This document shows, piece by piece, positions 33,207-42,824 of a stretch of 64,000 bases of DNA; within the stretch, counting starts at the first letter, position 1, and the number at the start of each line of letters is the position of its first letter. A program made the position numbers and the translations under genes. Below the pieces are notes generated by a model that saw only the letters and a program-made list of their open reading frames with translations, had not been told where the DNA came from and ran no database searches. This DNA is from Doryteuthis pealeii (taxonomy: Eukaryota > Mollusca > Cephalopoda > Myopsida > Loliginidae). The stretch lies in contig CM042145.1 in the NCBI GenBank assembly GCA_023376005.1, positions 101,664,091 through 101,728,090 on the forward strand, in the 5' to 3' direction.

Positions 33207-33439
33207 AACATTGTTTTGTCTTTATTTTTTACGCATTGTATTGCCTTCGAATTTTATTATTTTAAAATATAAATTAATATTACTAATAAACAGATACATA
33301 ACTGTGAACATAAATAATTAAATTACAATTAATGTTTTAAAAATGAAAAATAAAAAGTGGAAAACCTTATTGAGAATGCAGTCAACAGATCAAAGTTTTT
33401 GTTTTTATTTCACAGGTGTATGTGTATGTGTGTATGTGA

Positions 33440-33440
<1 letters not shown>

Positions 33441-33474
<34 letters not shown>
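33441..33474. repeat. (GT)n microsatellite
   Basis: A perfect GT run of about 17 units. Confidence 0.97.
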
Positions 33475-33475
<1 letters not shown>

Positions 33476-33714
33476 ATAGCCTTGTTTGTGTTTCAATGGG
33501 AAAAAGTTCAAAAATAGTATCTGTGACATCAAAGTCAACATACACAGTGTGAATTCAATGTTTTTGTATGACAATCCCATCTTGGTTAATGTAGCAGAGG
33601 AATTCTATATAGACACAAACAATACTGTAATGTGTGAAGATGTTTTACTTACTATCTATTTCTAACCTGTTTACTATGGGAACCGATTAAAAAAATATCA
33701 ATTTGTAACAATAT

Positions 33715-34294
33715 GGAATTTAGCTCAGTCAGTAAAGCATCCGACTAGGAACCACAAGGTTCCAGGTTCAATACTGACCCTGAATGAATATAATATTATT
33801 TTTGCACAAAGATCAAGCTCTGGTCATGGTGAATGTGTATATATATATATATTTACTTTGTCATTAATTGTTTTATTTTAGAAGATTTCTCCGAACATAC
33901 ATACACACAACTGCAACTAGGAACCACAAGGTTCCGGGTTCGATACTGGCCCTCACCAATATCAATTTGTAACAATATGGAATTTAGCTCAGTTGTTAAA
34001 GCATCAGACTAGGAACCACAAGGTTCCGGGTTCGATACTGGCCCTCGCCAATATCAATAAAATCTTCATTATTTTTGTACAAAGAGTAAGCTCTGGTGAT
34101 AGTGAATGTGTATATATATATATATATTTACTTTGTCGTTAATTGTTTTATTTTAGAAGATTTCTCCGAACATACATACACACAACTGCAACTAGGAACC
34201 ACAAGGTTCCTGGTTCGATACTGGCCCTCGCCAATATCAATATAAATAAAATCTTTATTATTTTTGCACAAAGAGCAAGCTCTGGTGATAGTGA

Positions 34295-34359
<65 letters not shown>

Positions 34360-34445
34360 CTTTGTCATTAATTGTTTTTTTTAGAAGATTTCTCCGAACA
34401 TACATACACACAACTGTCCTTTATATATGTATAGATAGATATATC
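33715..34445. mobile_element. Composite array: tRNA-like heads fused to Helentron-like ends
   Basis: TTTAGCTCAGT-GTTAAAGCAT with GGTTCCGGGTTCGATACTGG (box A and box B of a SINE-B-like head) occurs at 33719 and 33975, and the box-B half alone at 33913 and 34194. Between them AGCTCTGGTGATAGTGAATG, (TA)n, TTTACTTTGTCRTTAATTG, TTTTAGAAGATTTCTCCGAA and CATACATACACACAACTG occurs about three times, the last ending CTTTATATATGTATAGATAG at 34440. Confidence 0.65.
34306..34358. repeat. (TA)n microsatellite
   Basis: A TA run of about 26 units within the composite array; another lies at about 34468-34503. Confidence 0.97.
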
Positions 34446-34466
34446 TGGTGAGTCTAGTTCTCTGTG

Positions 34467-34507
<41 letters not shown>

Positions 34508-34597
34508 ATGATATTTATTTTTGGGGATTTTGTGTGAAGCATGGGTTGGGAAATGAATAAGAAACTCATTTGGTGTTAATTTTCATTTTATTTCATT

Positions 34598-34635
34598 CTA
34601 TATTTCGGAAGTTTGACCTTCCTTTGTCAAGTTAA
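34598..34635 (-). ncRNA. Hammerhead-like motif HH6, variant core
   Basis: Minus strand: CTTGACAAA, stem II GGAAG/CTTCC, GAAATATA. The variant core equals that at 45.3 kb (CTTGACAAAG). The proposed stem III is the ATAT palindrome. Confidence 0.45.
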
Positions 34636-34724
34636 CCTAAATAGTTAATAGATAGATATAGATTATATACAGTATTCTTTAATGAATTGAAAATAATCTG
34701 TTTTAAATGATTTTTCTTGAGCTT

Positions 34725-34930
34725 CAACATTGGCACTAATCAGAGAAGGTCAAGTTACAATGTTTTTTTAATGGTTACATAAGTACACAATAGCAAAGTG
34801 GAAATTTAATGCTTGGGAGGAGAGATTCATTTTCAGTAAAAGTTATCAAACTGGAGATTTAGTTTCTAATATCAAACATTATGGGTATCAGATCAAGAGC
34901 ACATAAGAGTAAACAGAATTTCCTTAAAAA
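34725..34930 (+). pseudogene. Diverged copy of the 37.5-kb exon-like sequence
   Basis: GTTACAATGTTTTTTTAATG, AGATTCATTTTCAGTAAAAG and TTCTAATATCAAACATTA match 37.57-37.70 kb, but frame breaks and stops interrupt the reading frame. Similarity continues past the stop codon of the other copy. Confidence 0.5.
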
Positions 34931-34944
34931 TACAGGCTAGAGTC

Positions 34945-35245
34945 TATAGAATAATCATACTAAGTTCCAATTACCATCGAATTGGTAAAACAAGACAACA
35001 AGTAGCTGTAACTCAATACAGATCTAACCTTGTTGCAATCCTACTGCAGAATGTCTGAGTATTTATGAAGCCTCAGAACATCATAGAAACCAAGCAGCCA
35101 ATCAGGATTTGAGGAATGAAATCACCCAAATACATGAATGGACTATTCTGGATTTCCATAAATACCAGCTGTTTGAGCACTAGTTCAGTCAGCTTAGCCA
35201 GTTACTGTTGTCCAAACCAACAGTATACTGACTAACTGACTGACC
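34945..35245 (+). mobile_element. LTR-like repeat (solo)
   Basis: TAGAATAATCATACTAAGTT, CCAATTACCATCGAATTGG, TAGCTGTAACTCAATACAG, GCAGCCAATCAGGATTTGAG and a TGACTGACCTCAATA end. A CCAAT-like box is retained. Copy of the element whose target duplication is clear at 51.69 kb. Confidence 0.65.
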
Positions 35246-35690
35246 TCAATAGTAATATCATTTTGCTTCTTTTTAAAAAAAAAATAGTAACATAATGGGC
35301 ATCAGTAAAAATAAGCTTGTCTGGCTAATTCATTTCTTCTGAGTCCAATCATAACTGTTTATCCCAACAGAAAACAAGAAAATGAAAGAACCAACAAAAT
35401 CCATAAGATGTGTGTGAATATGAATCTGTTATAGAGGAATCCTTGATATCACATGTACTGATTTGTTTACTTTTGAGATTTACAAACGCTGGACATTTCA
35501 ATGCTATTTCTATGTACATCTTAATTTTAAAATATCTTTGAATATAAATGAAATCTTCATAATTTTTTTAACAAAAAGCAAGAACCAGTGATATTTAATG
35601 TGCATGTATATTTGGTTTGTTGGTTGGTTTTGAAGGCTGTCACAATGCGAGAGTAAAGAAAAAAGAAGGTAACTATGATGTTTTTTGTTA
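35246..35690. other. No feature recognised
   Basis: AT-rich; GGTTTGTTGGTTGGTTTTGA near 35614 is an LT-like tail remnant. Confidence 0.4.
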
Positions 35691-35702
35691 ACCTGTCATT
35701 TT

Positions 35703-35750
35703 ATTCTTTTAATATTTCGGGATGAAAAATCCCATCATCAGAAAATACTG
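35703..35750 (-). ncRNA. Hammerhead-like motif HH7
   Basis: Minus strand: CTGATGA at 35741-35735, one extra T, stem II GGGAT/ATCCC, GAAA at 35718-35715, palindrome AATATT, triplet AUU with predicted cleavage between 35711 and 35710. Stem I is TTTT/AAAA. The core heptamer and GAAA are perfect. Confidence 0.6.
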
Positions 35751-35811
35751 GAACTGAAGTTGTCTTAGTGGCTGCTAAATTCGTTCTGTCTTGGGTCTTC
35801 CAAATTCTGTG

Positions 35812-35935
35812 TGTGTATGTGTGTGGTTGGGGTGCTTGCTTATGTGTGTGTTTGTGTGTGTAAGTGTGTGTGTGTGTGCATGCTTGTGTGTGTAAATGTA
35901 AGCATATGTGTGTGTGCGTGGTGCTTATGTCTGTG
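35812..35935. repeat. GT-rich microsatellite
   Basis: Interrupted (GT)n runs. Confidence 0.9.
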
Positions 35936-36064
35936 TGTCTGATCGTTTCTTTTTATTTTATTTTAATTATTATTCCAGATTTGATTCGCCTCTAAGCAAG
36001 GTTTTATTTTTTTATTTTTTTTTTTTGTTTGTTTATTAACAGGATCATCTGATCTCTTTTTTAT

Positions 36065-36155
36065 TGATATGTGTCATTTTGTCATTAATTGTTTTATTTT
36101 CATAGTTTCATCTGGACATACATACATACAAACTACCCTTTATATATGTATCCTG
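36065..36155 (-). mobile_element. Helentron-like terminus
   Basis: TTTTGTCATTAATTGTTTTA, CATACATACATACAAACT and CCCTTTATATATGTAT: inverse of the 24.01-kb 5' end. Confidence 0.55.
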
Positions 36156-36234
36156 AATATCACATAACCATATGCAAAAACAAAAAACATCCAAAAAAAC
36201 TCTGAAACAACTACACAAAAAAATGTCAATTTGA

Positions 36235-36400
36235 AAGTATAATGAATGCTATTCCCTAACCTTTAGGCATAAAATAACCCAGACAGAATGACATGCTGTT
36301 AAAATCAATCAATCATCTGGATTAGTAGTAATGATGCTTTGGCCATGAAACGATGCCTGACTTAGAAGTTGTTATTTGATGAAGGTTTTGTTAGCTGCAC
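36235..36400 (+). mobile_element. LT tail plus LINE 3' tail fragment
   Basis: GGCATAAAATAACCCAGACA..ATGACATGC is an LT tail. CTGGATTAGTAGTAATGATG, CTTTGGCCATGAAAC and TTATTTGATGAAGGTTTTGT repeats the 3' end of the LINE at 43.50-43.59 kb. Confidence 0.65.
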
Positions 36401-36449
36401 AGAAGCAAAAAACTGTTTCAAAAGATTATATAAAAGTTTTAAACATTAA

Positions 36450-36469
36450 AGTGAGGAGAGAGAAAGAGC

Positions 36470-36513
<44 letters not shown>

Positions 36514-37045
36514 GAGAGAGTGAGAGTGAGAGCAAGGAGAGAGAGAGAGAGTGAGAGCGAGGAGAGAGAGAGAGCGAGGAGAGAGAGAGAGCGAGGAGAG
36601 TGAGAGCGAGAGCGAGAGAGAGAGAGAGAGCGAGAGCGAGGAGAGAGAGAGAGTGAGAGCGAAGAGAGAGAGAGAGAGAGAGTGAGAGCGAAGAGAGAGA
36701 TAGAGAGAGAATGTGTGAGGAGAGGAGAGTGAGGAGAGAAAAAGAGAAAGTGAGAAGAAAATCAAAAATAGAGAGAGAGAAAGAGCAAGGGAAGCAAGAA
36801 GAGAAAGAAAGAGCGAGAAAGAGCAAGAAGAGAAAGAAAGAGTGAGAAAGAGCAAGAAGAGAAAGAAAGAGCGAGAAAGAGCAAGAAGAGAAAGAAAGAG
36901 CGAGGGGAGCAAGAAGAGAAAGAAAGAGCGAGGGGAGCAAGAAGAGAAAAAAATGGCGAGGGGAGAGAGAGAAAGAAAGAAAGGAGAGAGAGAGAAAGAG
37001 AGAGGAGAAAGAGAGAGGAGAGAAAGAGAGAGGAGAAAGAGAGAG

Positions 37046-37076
<31 letters not shown>

Positions 37077-37400
37077 GAGAAAGAGAGAGAGAAAGATCAT
37101 GAGAGAGAAGAGAGAAAGATCAGAGAGAGAGAAAGAGAGAAAGAAAGATCATGAGAACAGAGAGAGAGAGAAAGAAAGATCATGAGAACAGAGAGAGAGA
37201 GAGAAAGAAAGATCATGAGAACAGAGAGAGAGAGAGAAAGAAAGATCATGAGAACAGAGAGAGAGAGGGGAGAGAGAGAGAGAGCACAAAGAGAAAAGAT
37301 TAGAGATAAAAAAAAAAAAGAGAATCAGAGAGAAGTGAAAGGAATGCAAAGAGAAAGACTGAAACTCTTAAGAGAAGAAAATGAGAGTAAAACAGAAAAG
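36450..37400. repeat. GA-rich (purine) minisatellite
   Basis: About 0.9 kb of near-pure purine strand with nested periodicities: GAGAGCGAGGAGAGA-type units (36460-36720), a unit GAGCAAGAAGAGAAAGAAA (36780-36950), and about four copies of a 31-bp unit containing GATCATGAGAACAGAGAG (37145-37262). Long frames on both strands are compositional artefacts. Confidence 0.95.
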
Positions 37401-37504
37401 TGAAGGGTGAGTTGGGAAGAGAAAAGAAAAGTTTCAGAAACCATTTCACCCCCCCCCCGCCTTTTATTTTGAAATTCTGTCCTCGAAATATCCCAGTAAC
37501 TCAG

Positions 37505-37699
37505 ATGGACACATCAATAGTGATAGGCAATTCTCAAGGTCAGGGGAAAATTCACAACACGTCATGTTACAATGTTTCTGTAATGGTTACATCAGTAGAC
37601 AATAGCCAGGTGGAAATTCAATGCTTGAGGAAGAGATTCATTTTCAGTAAAAGTTATCTACCTGGAGATTTGGTTTCTAATATCAAACATTTTAAGTGA
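37505..37699 (+). CDS. Candidate terminal exon, unrecognised protein
   Basis: The frame from ATG 37505 reads MDTSIVIGNSQGQGKIHNTS then CYNVSVMVTSVDNSQVEIQC, ending SYLPGDLVSNIKHFK and a TGA. It has two cysteines 19 residues apart and potential N-glycosylation sites (NTS, NVS, NSQ fails). TCGAAATATCCCAG at 37495 could be an acceptor. A decayed duplicate at 34.73-34.93 kb extends beyond the stop, so this may be a repeat and not a gene. No domain recognised. Confidence 0.3.
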   Translation: MDTSIVIGNSQGQGKIHNTSCYNVSVMVTSVDNSQVEIQCLRKRFIFSKSYLPGDLVSNIKHFK

Positions 37700-37747
37700 C
37701 AAATTAGAACTCTTATAGGTAAACAGAATGTCTCTAAAAAATATGGG

Positions 37748-37776
37748 CAGAAAAAAAAAAAAAAAAAAAAAAAAAA
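37748..37776. repeat. Poly(A) tract
   Basis: A run of about 27 A. Confidence 0.95.
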
Positions 37777-37847
37777 GGGTGGGGAAAATGCATAAAAGAG
37801 GAAAAAATACACAAAATCGGGGATATATATATGTATATATATATATA

Positions 37848-38100
37848 CAGTGATGCTGATAGTTTTTTGATTTAGTGAATCCTAGTACACACATATTTGC
37901 TTTGAATGAGTCACTGGGAAAATTTATGGGTCCCAACTAAAGCCTACTAACTCCTACCTTGTAACCTATCCTGTGTAATTCATTTCTAAGAAACTATTGA
38001 AATGTATCTACAGTTAGCTTGAAATGGAGAGGGAAGAAAAAAGAAAAACACCGGGATGCATGGATATGATTTTACTGCGTAGTTTTAGATATTTGTGCGT
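37848..38100 (+). mobile_element. hAT-like MITE, 3'-truncated
   Basis: CAGTGATGCTGATAG abuts (TA)n; GTCACTGGGAAAATTTATGG, CTTGTAACCTATCCTGTG and CAGTTAGCTTGAAATG follow. It ends at GTGCGTCA where an LT repeat joins. Confidence 0.8.
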
Positions 38101-38450
38101 CACCCTATTGCCCTTATGGCACCCACCCCTCGGTCCTATATGTGCTAGAAAGCTGTGGCTGAAGGTCTTAGTGTCCTGGGTATGATGTTAAACTGCATCT
38201 AAGGGTGAAGTTACAATTTTGGAGCTTTGGGGAGTGCCCCTTTATTGTCATTACCCTCAGATTCCCTCTGAACTGTAGTGGTAGTACCTGTTAGGGTCCC
38301 ATCTATAGGTTAAATAGAAAAAATGTGTTAAAAAATTGAGTTTGAAAAAAAATTTGAATACCCATCAAGCATGAATAGAAAAAAATGTCTTTGGCATAAA
38401 ATAACCCAACAAGGGTTGACATGCCGTAAACTCCAACAAACCAAACTAAA
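38101..38450 (+). mobile_element. LT repeat with complete tail
   Basis: CCCTATTGCCCTTATGGCA, GTTAGGGTCCCATCTATAGG, GGCATAAAATAACCCAACAA and GGGTTGACATGCCGTAAAC, ending in CAAACCAAACTAAACC. Confidence 0.8.
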
Positions 38451-39064
38451 CCAATGTCATTGCATGAGCCGCTAGAACCAGATTTTATAATTTCAGCTTA
38501 ATAAAAATAACTACTGACAAACTCCTACCTTCCTACACCCCAATTCTACATGGATACGTTGCCACTGAATAGTGGTTAGTAATAATAATAGTTAATAAGT
38601 CTTCTGAACCATGACTAACGTAGTGAAATAGAGTCTTGTTTGGTAGCCAATGCTTTGTAACCTTATTGACCAAGCTTAGCAAATATCAATTTAATATGAA
38701 GAAAATGTAAATAAAAAGAACTTGTTTGTCTAATTCAATTTAAATTTTTTTTTGACAGAATTCAAAACAAGAACATAAAAATCTTTGAGTGTGTGAGTAT
38801 ATAAAATAGTAGAATGAACAGTAGTATAACTACCCAGCACATTGACATCTTCATGGATCATGTAATATCCTAAATATCAATCCCATTTGAGAGTATCTTC
38901 TTTTATGTGTAAGGGAAGTGATTTGATCATATACAATAGTTATTGCATTTGTAGGGCATAAAAACTAGAAAGTGGAATGAATTCTATTCTGCATTCCCAC
39001 AGGTAAATGATGTGAGAAAAAAAAGCAGTTATTGTGTTACATATATAAGTAAAAAGTAAAGTTG
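38451..39064. other. No feature recognised
   Basis: AT-rich; no coding frame supported. Confidence 0.4.
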
Positions 39065-39305
39065 TGGGGGCGGCCTAATGTCGGTATCAGCCAGACAGCG
39101 AGGGAGTCTATCCCCTTTTCAATAGCGCTAGACCAAGGAGATTATTTTAGCGTCTGAGGTGGAGTGCCACACCTACCATCAGCTCCTCACTTTACCGCAC
39201 AGATCCCTGTGCTACTCATACGCTGAGTTGGCGAGAACCGGTATCGAACCAGGAACCTTGTGATTCCTAGCCGAACGCTCTACCGACTGAACTAAGCCGG
39301 CCCTT
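39065..39305 (-). mobile_element. SINE-B, full length
   Basis: GGCGGCCTAATGTCGGTATC to ACCGACTGAACTAAGCCGGC. The minus-strand head has TTAGTTCAGTCGGTAGAGCG and GGTTCGATACCGG, a clear tRNA-like pol III promoter. Confidence 0.92.
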
Positions 39306-39364
39306 ATCCACATTCATACATTAAAAAACTCAAATGTATACAAAAATGTAAAGTTAAAAAAATG

Positions 39365-39412
<48 letters not shown>
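39365..39412. repeat. (TA)n microsatellite
   Basis: A TA run of about 23 units, left of the HH9 inverted repeat. Confidence 0.97.
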
Positions 39413-39415
<3 letters not shown>

Positions 39416-39444
39416 GATAGGAGGGTTGGAGTAAAATCCAACAG

Positions 39445-39629
39445 TATGAGGTAAGGTAAAAGGAAAAGTGAACAAAAAATAATGACTCTTCTATAAATAC
39501 AAATGTACGTACTTTGCTTTGAATAAAGTTAGACTGATGATGTTCTTTGCGTAAGAAGGACGAAATATTTCTCTCCTACATCTACTTGTTTGAGTCATTA
39601 TTTTTTGTTCACTTTTCCTTTTACCTTAC

Positions 39630-39635
<6 letters not shown>
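39445..39635. repeat. 44-bp inverted repeat enclosing HH9
   Basis: Arms 39445-39488 and 39592-39635 are perfectly complementary (TATGAGGTAAGGTAAAAGGA... and its inverse). (TA)n tracts lie immediately outside both arms. Confidence 0.95.
39528..39576 (+). ncRNA. Hammerhead-like motif HH9
   Basis: Plus strand: CTGATGA at 39534-39540, one extra T, stem II GTTCTT/AAGGAC-type pairing (one G-T and an unpaired insert), GAAA at 39562-39565, palindrome AAATATTT, triplet AUU with cleavage predicted after 39569. Stem I is AGA/TCT, continued after an internal loop by the 44-bp arms. Confidence 0.62.
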
Positions 39636-39665
<30 letters not shown>

Positions 39666-39899
39666 GGAGTCTATGTATGCTTCTTTATTGGTATATCGGA
39701 TGAGTCTAATTTTCTGTGTATATTTTCTATCTATATTTTGCAGATGCAGATAATTTTTTTATTATTTATCTATTTTTTTGGACACCACGCTATTTTCCTT
39801 AGTGGACAGAAAGGTGCCAACATATATATATATATATCTATGGGAAAATGATTTATTTGGTTGTAATGCAAAGCATGAAGGAAATGTGTAAAATAAATG

Positions 39900-40075
39900 A
39901 GAAACTGAATTGGATATTATGTATCTAGTTCTATCTATTATCCCGATATTTCGAAAAATTCCATCTTTCTTTTACAAGGGTTTTTGTCAGACTAGCATGC
40001 TCCCATAATCTCTGGTGTTTTATAGGTCAGGGGGTGTCCATGTCTTGACCCGTCTTTGATGTTCAGCATTGTCTA
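39900..40075 (-). mobile_element. HH8 element, variant core
   Basis: Minus-strand motif at 39945-39980: CTTGTAAAAGAAAGA, a loop, TTTTTCGAAATATC. Stem II is GAAA/TTTC. A (TA)n lies upstream (39825-39836). Degenerate. Confidence 0.4.
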
Positions 40076-40154
40076 TGTTTATGAGAGAGAAAGAGAAGAA
40101 GTGAATGTGGGTAATTATACATATATGAATACTGACACAGATATTCATCTACAA

Positions 40155-40189
<35 letters not shown>

Positions 40190-40190
<1 letters not shown>

Positions 40191-40245
40191 TTGGGTCGAT
40201 CAGTCTATTTCCTATGACTAACCCTTACACCACGCGCCTTCAACT
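40190..40245 (-). mobile_element. SINE-A head fragment
   Basis: ATTTCCTATGACTAACCC and TTACACCACGCGCCTTC after a (TA)n tract. Confidence 0.6.
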
Positions 40246-40331
40246 TTTGTAATCTTAGTAAATATAACTGATAAAGTGAGATGTCAGTGTTATTTTTATT
40301 TTTGCATAATTTAGATAACAATTTACCCTTT

Positions 40332-40335
<4 letters not shown>

Positions 40336-40362
<27 letters not shown>
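40336..40362. repeat. (TA)n microsatellite
   Basis: A TA run left of the HH10 inverted repeat. Confidence 0.95.
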
Positions 40363-40365
<3 letters not shown>

Positions 40366-40367
<2 letters not shown>

Positions 40368-40483
40368 CAATAGTAATGGTATTATGGATGATTTGGACTC
40401 ATATATCAGTCAAAATCTGAGGATTGCATAACCATGAAACTAAGTTATGAGTCCAAATCATCCATAATACCATTACTATTGAT
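40366..40483. repeat. 37-bp inverted repeat enclosing HH10
   Basis: Arms 40366-40402 and 40447-40483 (ATCAATAGTAATGGTATTAT... and inverse) are perfect. (TA)n lies outside at 40337 and 40559. Confidence 0.95.
40403..40450 (+). ncRNA. Hammerhead-like motif HH10
   Basis: Plus strand: CTGAGGA at 40417-40423; weak stem II (TG/CA); GAAA at 40436-40439; stem III ACT/AGT around one A; triplet GUU with cleavage predicted after 40446. The base after the predicted cut is the first base of the right 37-bp arm, so the arms form a long distal stem I with a 14-nt bulge on the 5' side. Confidence 0.58.
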
Positions 40484-40556
40484 TATAAATCTGCTCTGCT
40501 TTATTAGCATTGAAGCACCTTTTCATGCCAATACTTTTCTCATTTATTCTCTATTC

Positions 40557-40558
<2 letters not shown>

Positions 40559-40595
<37 letters not shown>
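40559..40595. repeat. (TA)n microsatellite
   Basis: A TA run outside the right arm of HH10. Confidence 0.95.
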
Positions 40596-40599
<4 letters not shown>

Positions 40600-40906
40600 A
40601 TCACTATAAATTAGTAATATTAAACCCCTAAAATATAATTAGAATTAAATTTCAACTGTTTTTACTAGCTATTATTTATAATTATGATTAAGTTAATAAC
40701 AATACAGAAATGAGAACATAATGAATAGAATAAGCCACACGTGGTAATTGGAAAAAATATTAACTAACATAGTGTTCAACCGTTATTATCGGAAAAGAAT
40801 TTAACTAAGGAATTACATCAACTTAGTTAAGTATAGGTTAGGGTCCTGATGGAATCATTTGGATTGAAACAATGGTAGACCCTTAACTCTTTTCCTCTAC
40901 TACTAC

Positions 40907-40910
<4 letters not shown>
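40596..40910. other. No feature recognised
   Basis: AT-rich, ends in (TA)n at about 40911-40937. Confidence 0.4.
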
Positions 40911-40937
<27 letters not shown>

Positions 40938-40942
<5 letters not shown>

Positions 40943-41095
40943 CAAAACGTGACCCATTGAGCTCTGAGTAGATAATTGGGATTATGGAAAAATGAGTTTG
41001 CAAAGTGAATAAATAAGAGAACAGGTCAGTTTTTGATTTAATTGCAAATTACAACTAATTAGAAGCAATTAAAATGGATTTTTTTTCAAGCATAA
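40938..41095 (-). mobile_element. Helitron-like 3' end, second copy
   Basis: GACAAAACGTGACCCATTGA, GCTCTGAGTAGATA and AACAGGTCAGTTTTTGATTT are the inverse of 1.49-1.89 kb. On the minus strand it closes GTTTTGTCTAA, CTRR type; the hairpin is degraded. It abuts (TA)n. Confidence 0.55.
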
Positions 41096-41197
41096 CTCAA
41101 TCCTAAAAACAAGGAATGTTTTAGTATGAATGTTGTGTCATTAAACTAAATAGGAAAAAACCTTTAGCAAACAATCATTGATTCACTCAGCTTTTAG

Positions 41198-41199
<2 letters not shown>

Positions 41200-41282
<83 letters not shown>
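41200..41282. repeat. (ATA)n and (TA)n microsatellites
   Basis: (ATA)n at about 41200-41230 followed by (TA)n to 41282. Confidence 0.97.
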
Positions 41283-41285
<3 letters not shown>

Positions 41286-41750
41286 TAGTTTGTAGGGCAT
41301 GTTTGGAAGGCTGGTTTTCTTGTGTAGACAAGAACGCTTTCCCCAAAATCCTAAACAACTTTCAGATTAGAACTGAAAATGTAATTGGAAAAAAAAAAAA
41401 AAAAGAATACCATGGCTCATTGACATAATTATTTTTCAACATTCAATTAAAGTGTTTAAGAGCAACACATCATAGAAATTAAAATATATCATTCATATTT
41501 ATGTTATCTATGGTGTTAGCGTTCTTACCCCCCATCTGTGCAGATTTTGAATCCCACTAGTTCTAGGTTGTTAATTTTTAATAAATCAACATATCAGCAT
41601 GACACATTTGGGTGAACAGATAAAACAAATTTAGTGAAAACAGTTTCTTGTGTGTATGTATGTATGTATGTATGTATGAGTGTATCTAAGCATAAACTGC
41701 ATATCATAGCATAATTTTCAATAGAAATTAATTTTAAAATGAAAACCTAA
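41283..41750. other. No gene recognised
   Basis: A poly(A) run at 41390-41404 and (GTAT)n at 41654-41678. Confidence 0.5.
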
Positions 41751-41751
41751 T

Positions 41752-42225
41752 TAGTGCTACGTGAAAAGCAAACAGCTTTGTCCCGGATTCGAACTAATGT
41801 TGTCGTATCCATTTTCTTAAAACCAGAGATGCTGATAGGTAGGCGTCCTGCGTCCCTGATTAACAAAAATATAAAGGGACGCAGGCAGTAATAGCAGTAA
41901 AATCATATCCATGCATCCCAGTGTTTTTCTTTTTTCTTCCCTCATCATTTCAAGCTAACTGTAAATACATTTCAATAGTTTCTTAGATATGAATTACACA
42001 GGATAGGTTACAAGGTAGGAGTTAGTAGGCTTTAGTTGGACCCATAAATTTTCCCGGGGACTCATTCAAAGCAAATATGTGCATCCCAGGATCACTAAAT
42101 TGTAAAGCTATCAGCATAATTGCTTAAGATGATAACCATTGCACCACGTGCCTCAGAAACCTCTATGAGGATAAAATTATCCATTTCTAATGACAATAAC
42201 CATTACACCAGGGGCGCCTACAGGA
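41752..42225 (-). mobile_element. SINE-A head interrupted by a hAT-like MITE
   Basis: The SINE part AGCTTTGTCCCGGATTCGAA to CCATTTTCTTAAAAC resumes after the MITE as CTTAAGATGATAACCATTG, CACCACGTGCC. A second head-like CATTTCTAATGACAATAACC follows at 42181. Confidence 0.8.
41826..42112 (-). mobile_element. hAT-like MITE with imperfect 8-bp target duplication
   Basis: It starts CAGAGATGCTGATAGG and ends CTATCAGCATAATTG. The flanks are CTTAAAAC on the left and CTTAAGAT on the right (6 of 8 identical), fitting the 8-bp duplication of hAT elements. Confidence 0.75.
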
Positions 42226-42429
42226 AAACATGAAGTTGTATTTTTGAGTCGATGAATGAATTGCTAAATAGTAGCCCCCCCCCATTAGTGGGTTGGGTTT
42301 GTTACCCCCCTTAAAATTTAGGCCTTTACTTGTCATGCCTCTCTGTTTTTTTAAAAACGATTTTCAAGTGTGAATGTGTCTTGGCGTGGGTTAATTAACC
42401 CTGGGTAAACAAGCATCAATATCATCATA

Positions 42430-42505
42430 AGTTTGGTTTCTTTTCTTAATGGCATATCAACCTTCATGGGTTATTTAATGCCAAAGCCATCCTTGTAGAA
42501 AAACA
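42430..42505 (-). mobile_element. LT tail
   Basis: TTTCTTTTCTTAATGGCATA, TCAACC and GGGTTATTTAATGCCAAAG. Confidence 0.6.
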
Positions 42506-42509
42506 GTGG

Positions 42510-42815
42510 TACTATTTATCCCATAGCTGGAGGGATCGGCTTTCGAGCTCTGTGTCCAGTGGCCTCAGCCTCTGGACCGTTAAGATATAAATAAATAAGT
42601 GTGAATCCTAGGGAGCCATCCCCCCACCAACACCTGCCCCCTCGTTTAAAGGGGTAGGGCCGGGTTTATTGCCTTGTGCCTGGGGTGTCCAAAAAGTAAA
42701 TGCTAAAGGGATACATGCAATTTTTATATTGACCACTGCATGAGCTTCGGTTTGTGTGGGGCTCCACATGTTAATCGGACTTTATGTTTATCTGACATGG
42801 TGGGAGGTCAGAAAA
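42510..42815 (+). mobile_element. R3 repeat copy
   Basis: CTGTGTCCAGTGGCC, ACCTGCCCCCTCGTTTAAAG, GGGTAGGGCCGGGTTTATTG and TGACATGGTGGGAGGTCAG. Confidence 0.6.
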
Positions 42816-42824
42816 TAGATACCT

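Noticed and set aside
33715..34220. Genuine tRNA genes
   Set aside because: Box A and box B are present but acceptor and anticodon arms do not fold, and the same heads recur with SINE-B bodies.
36439..37102. Long Ser/Leu-rich and Arg/Glu-rich open frames on both strands
   Set aside because: They come from the GA minisatellite; absence of stops follows from composition.
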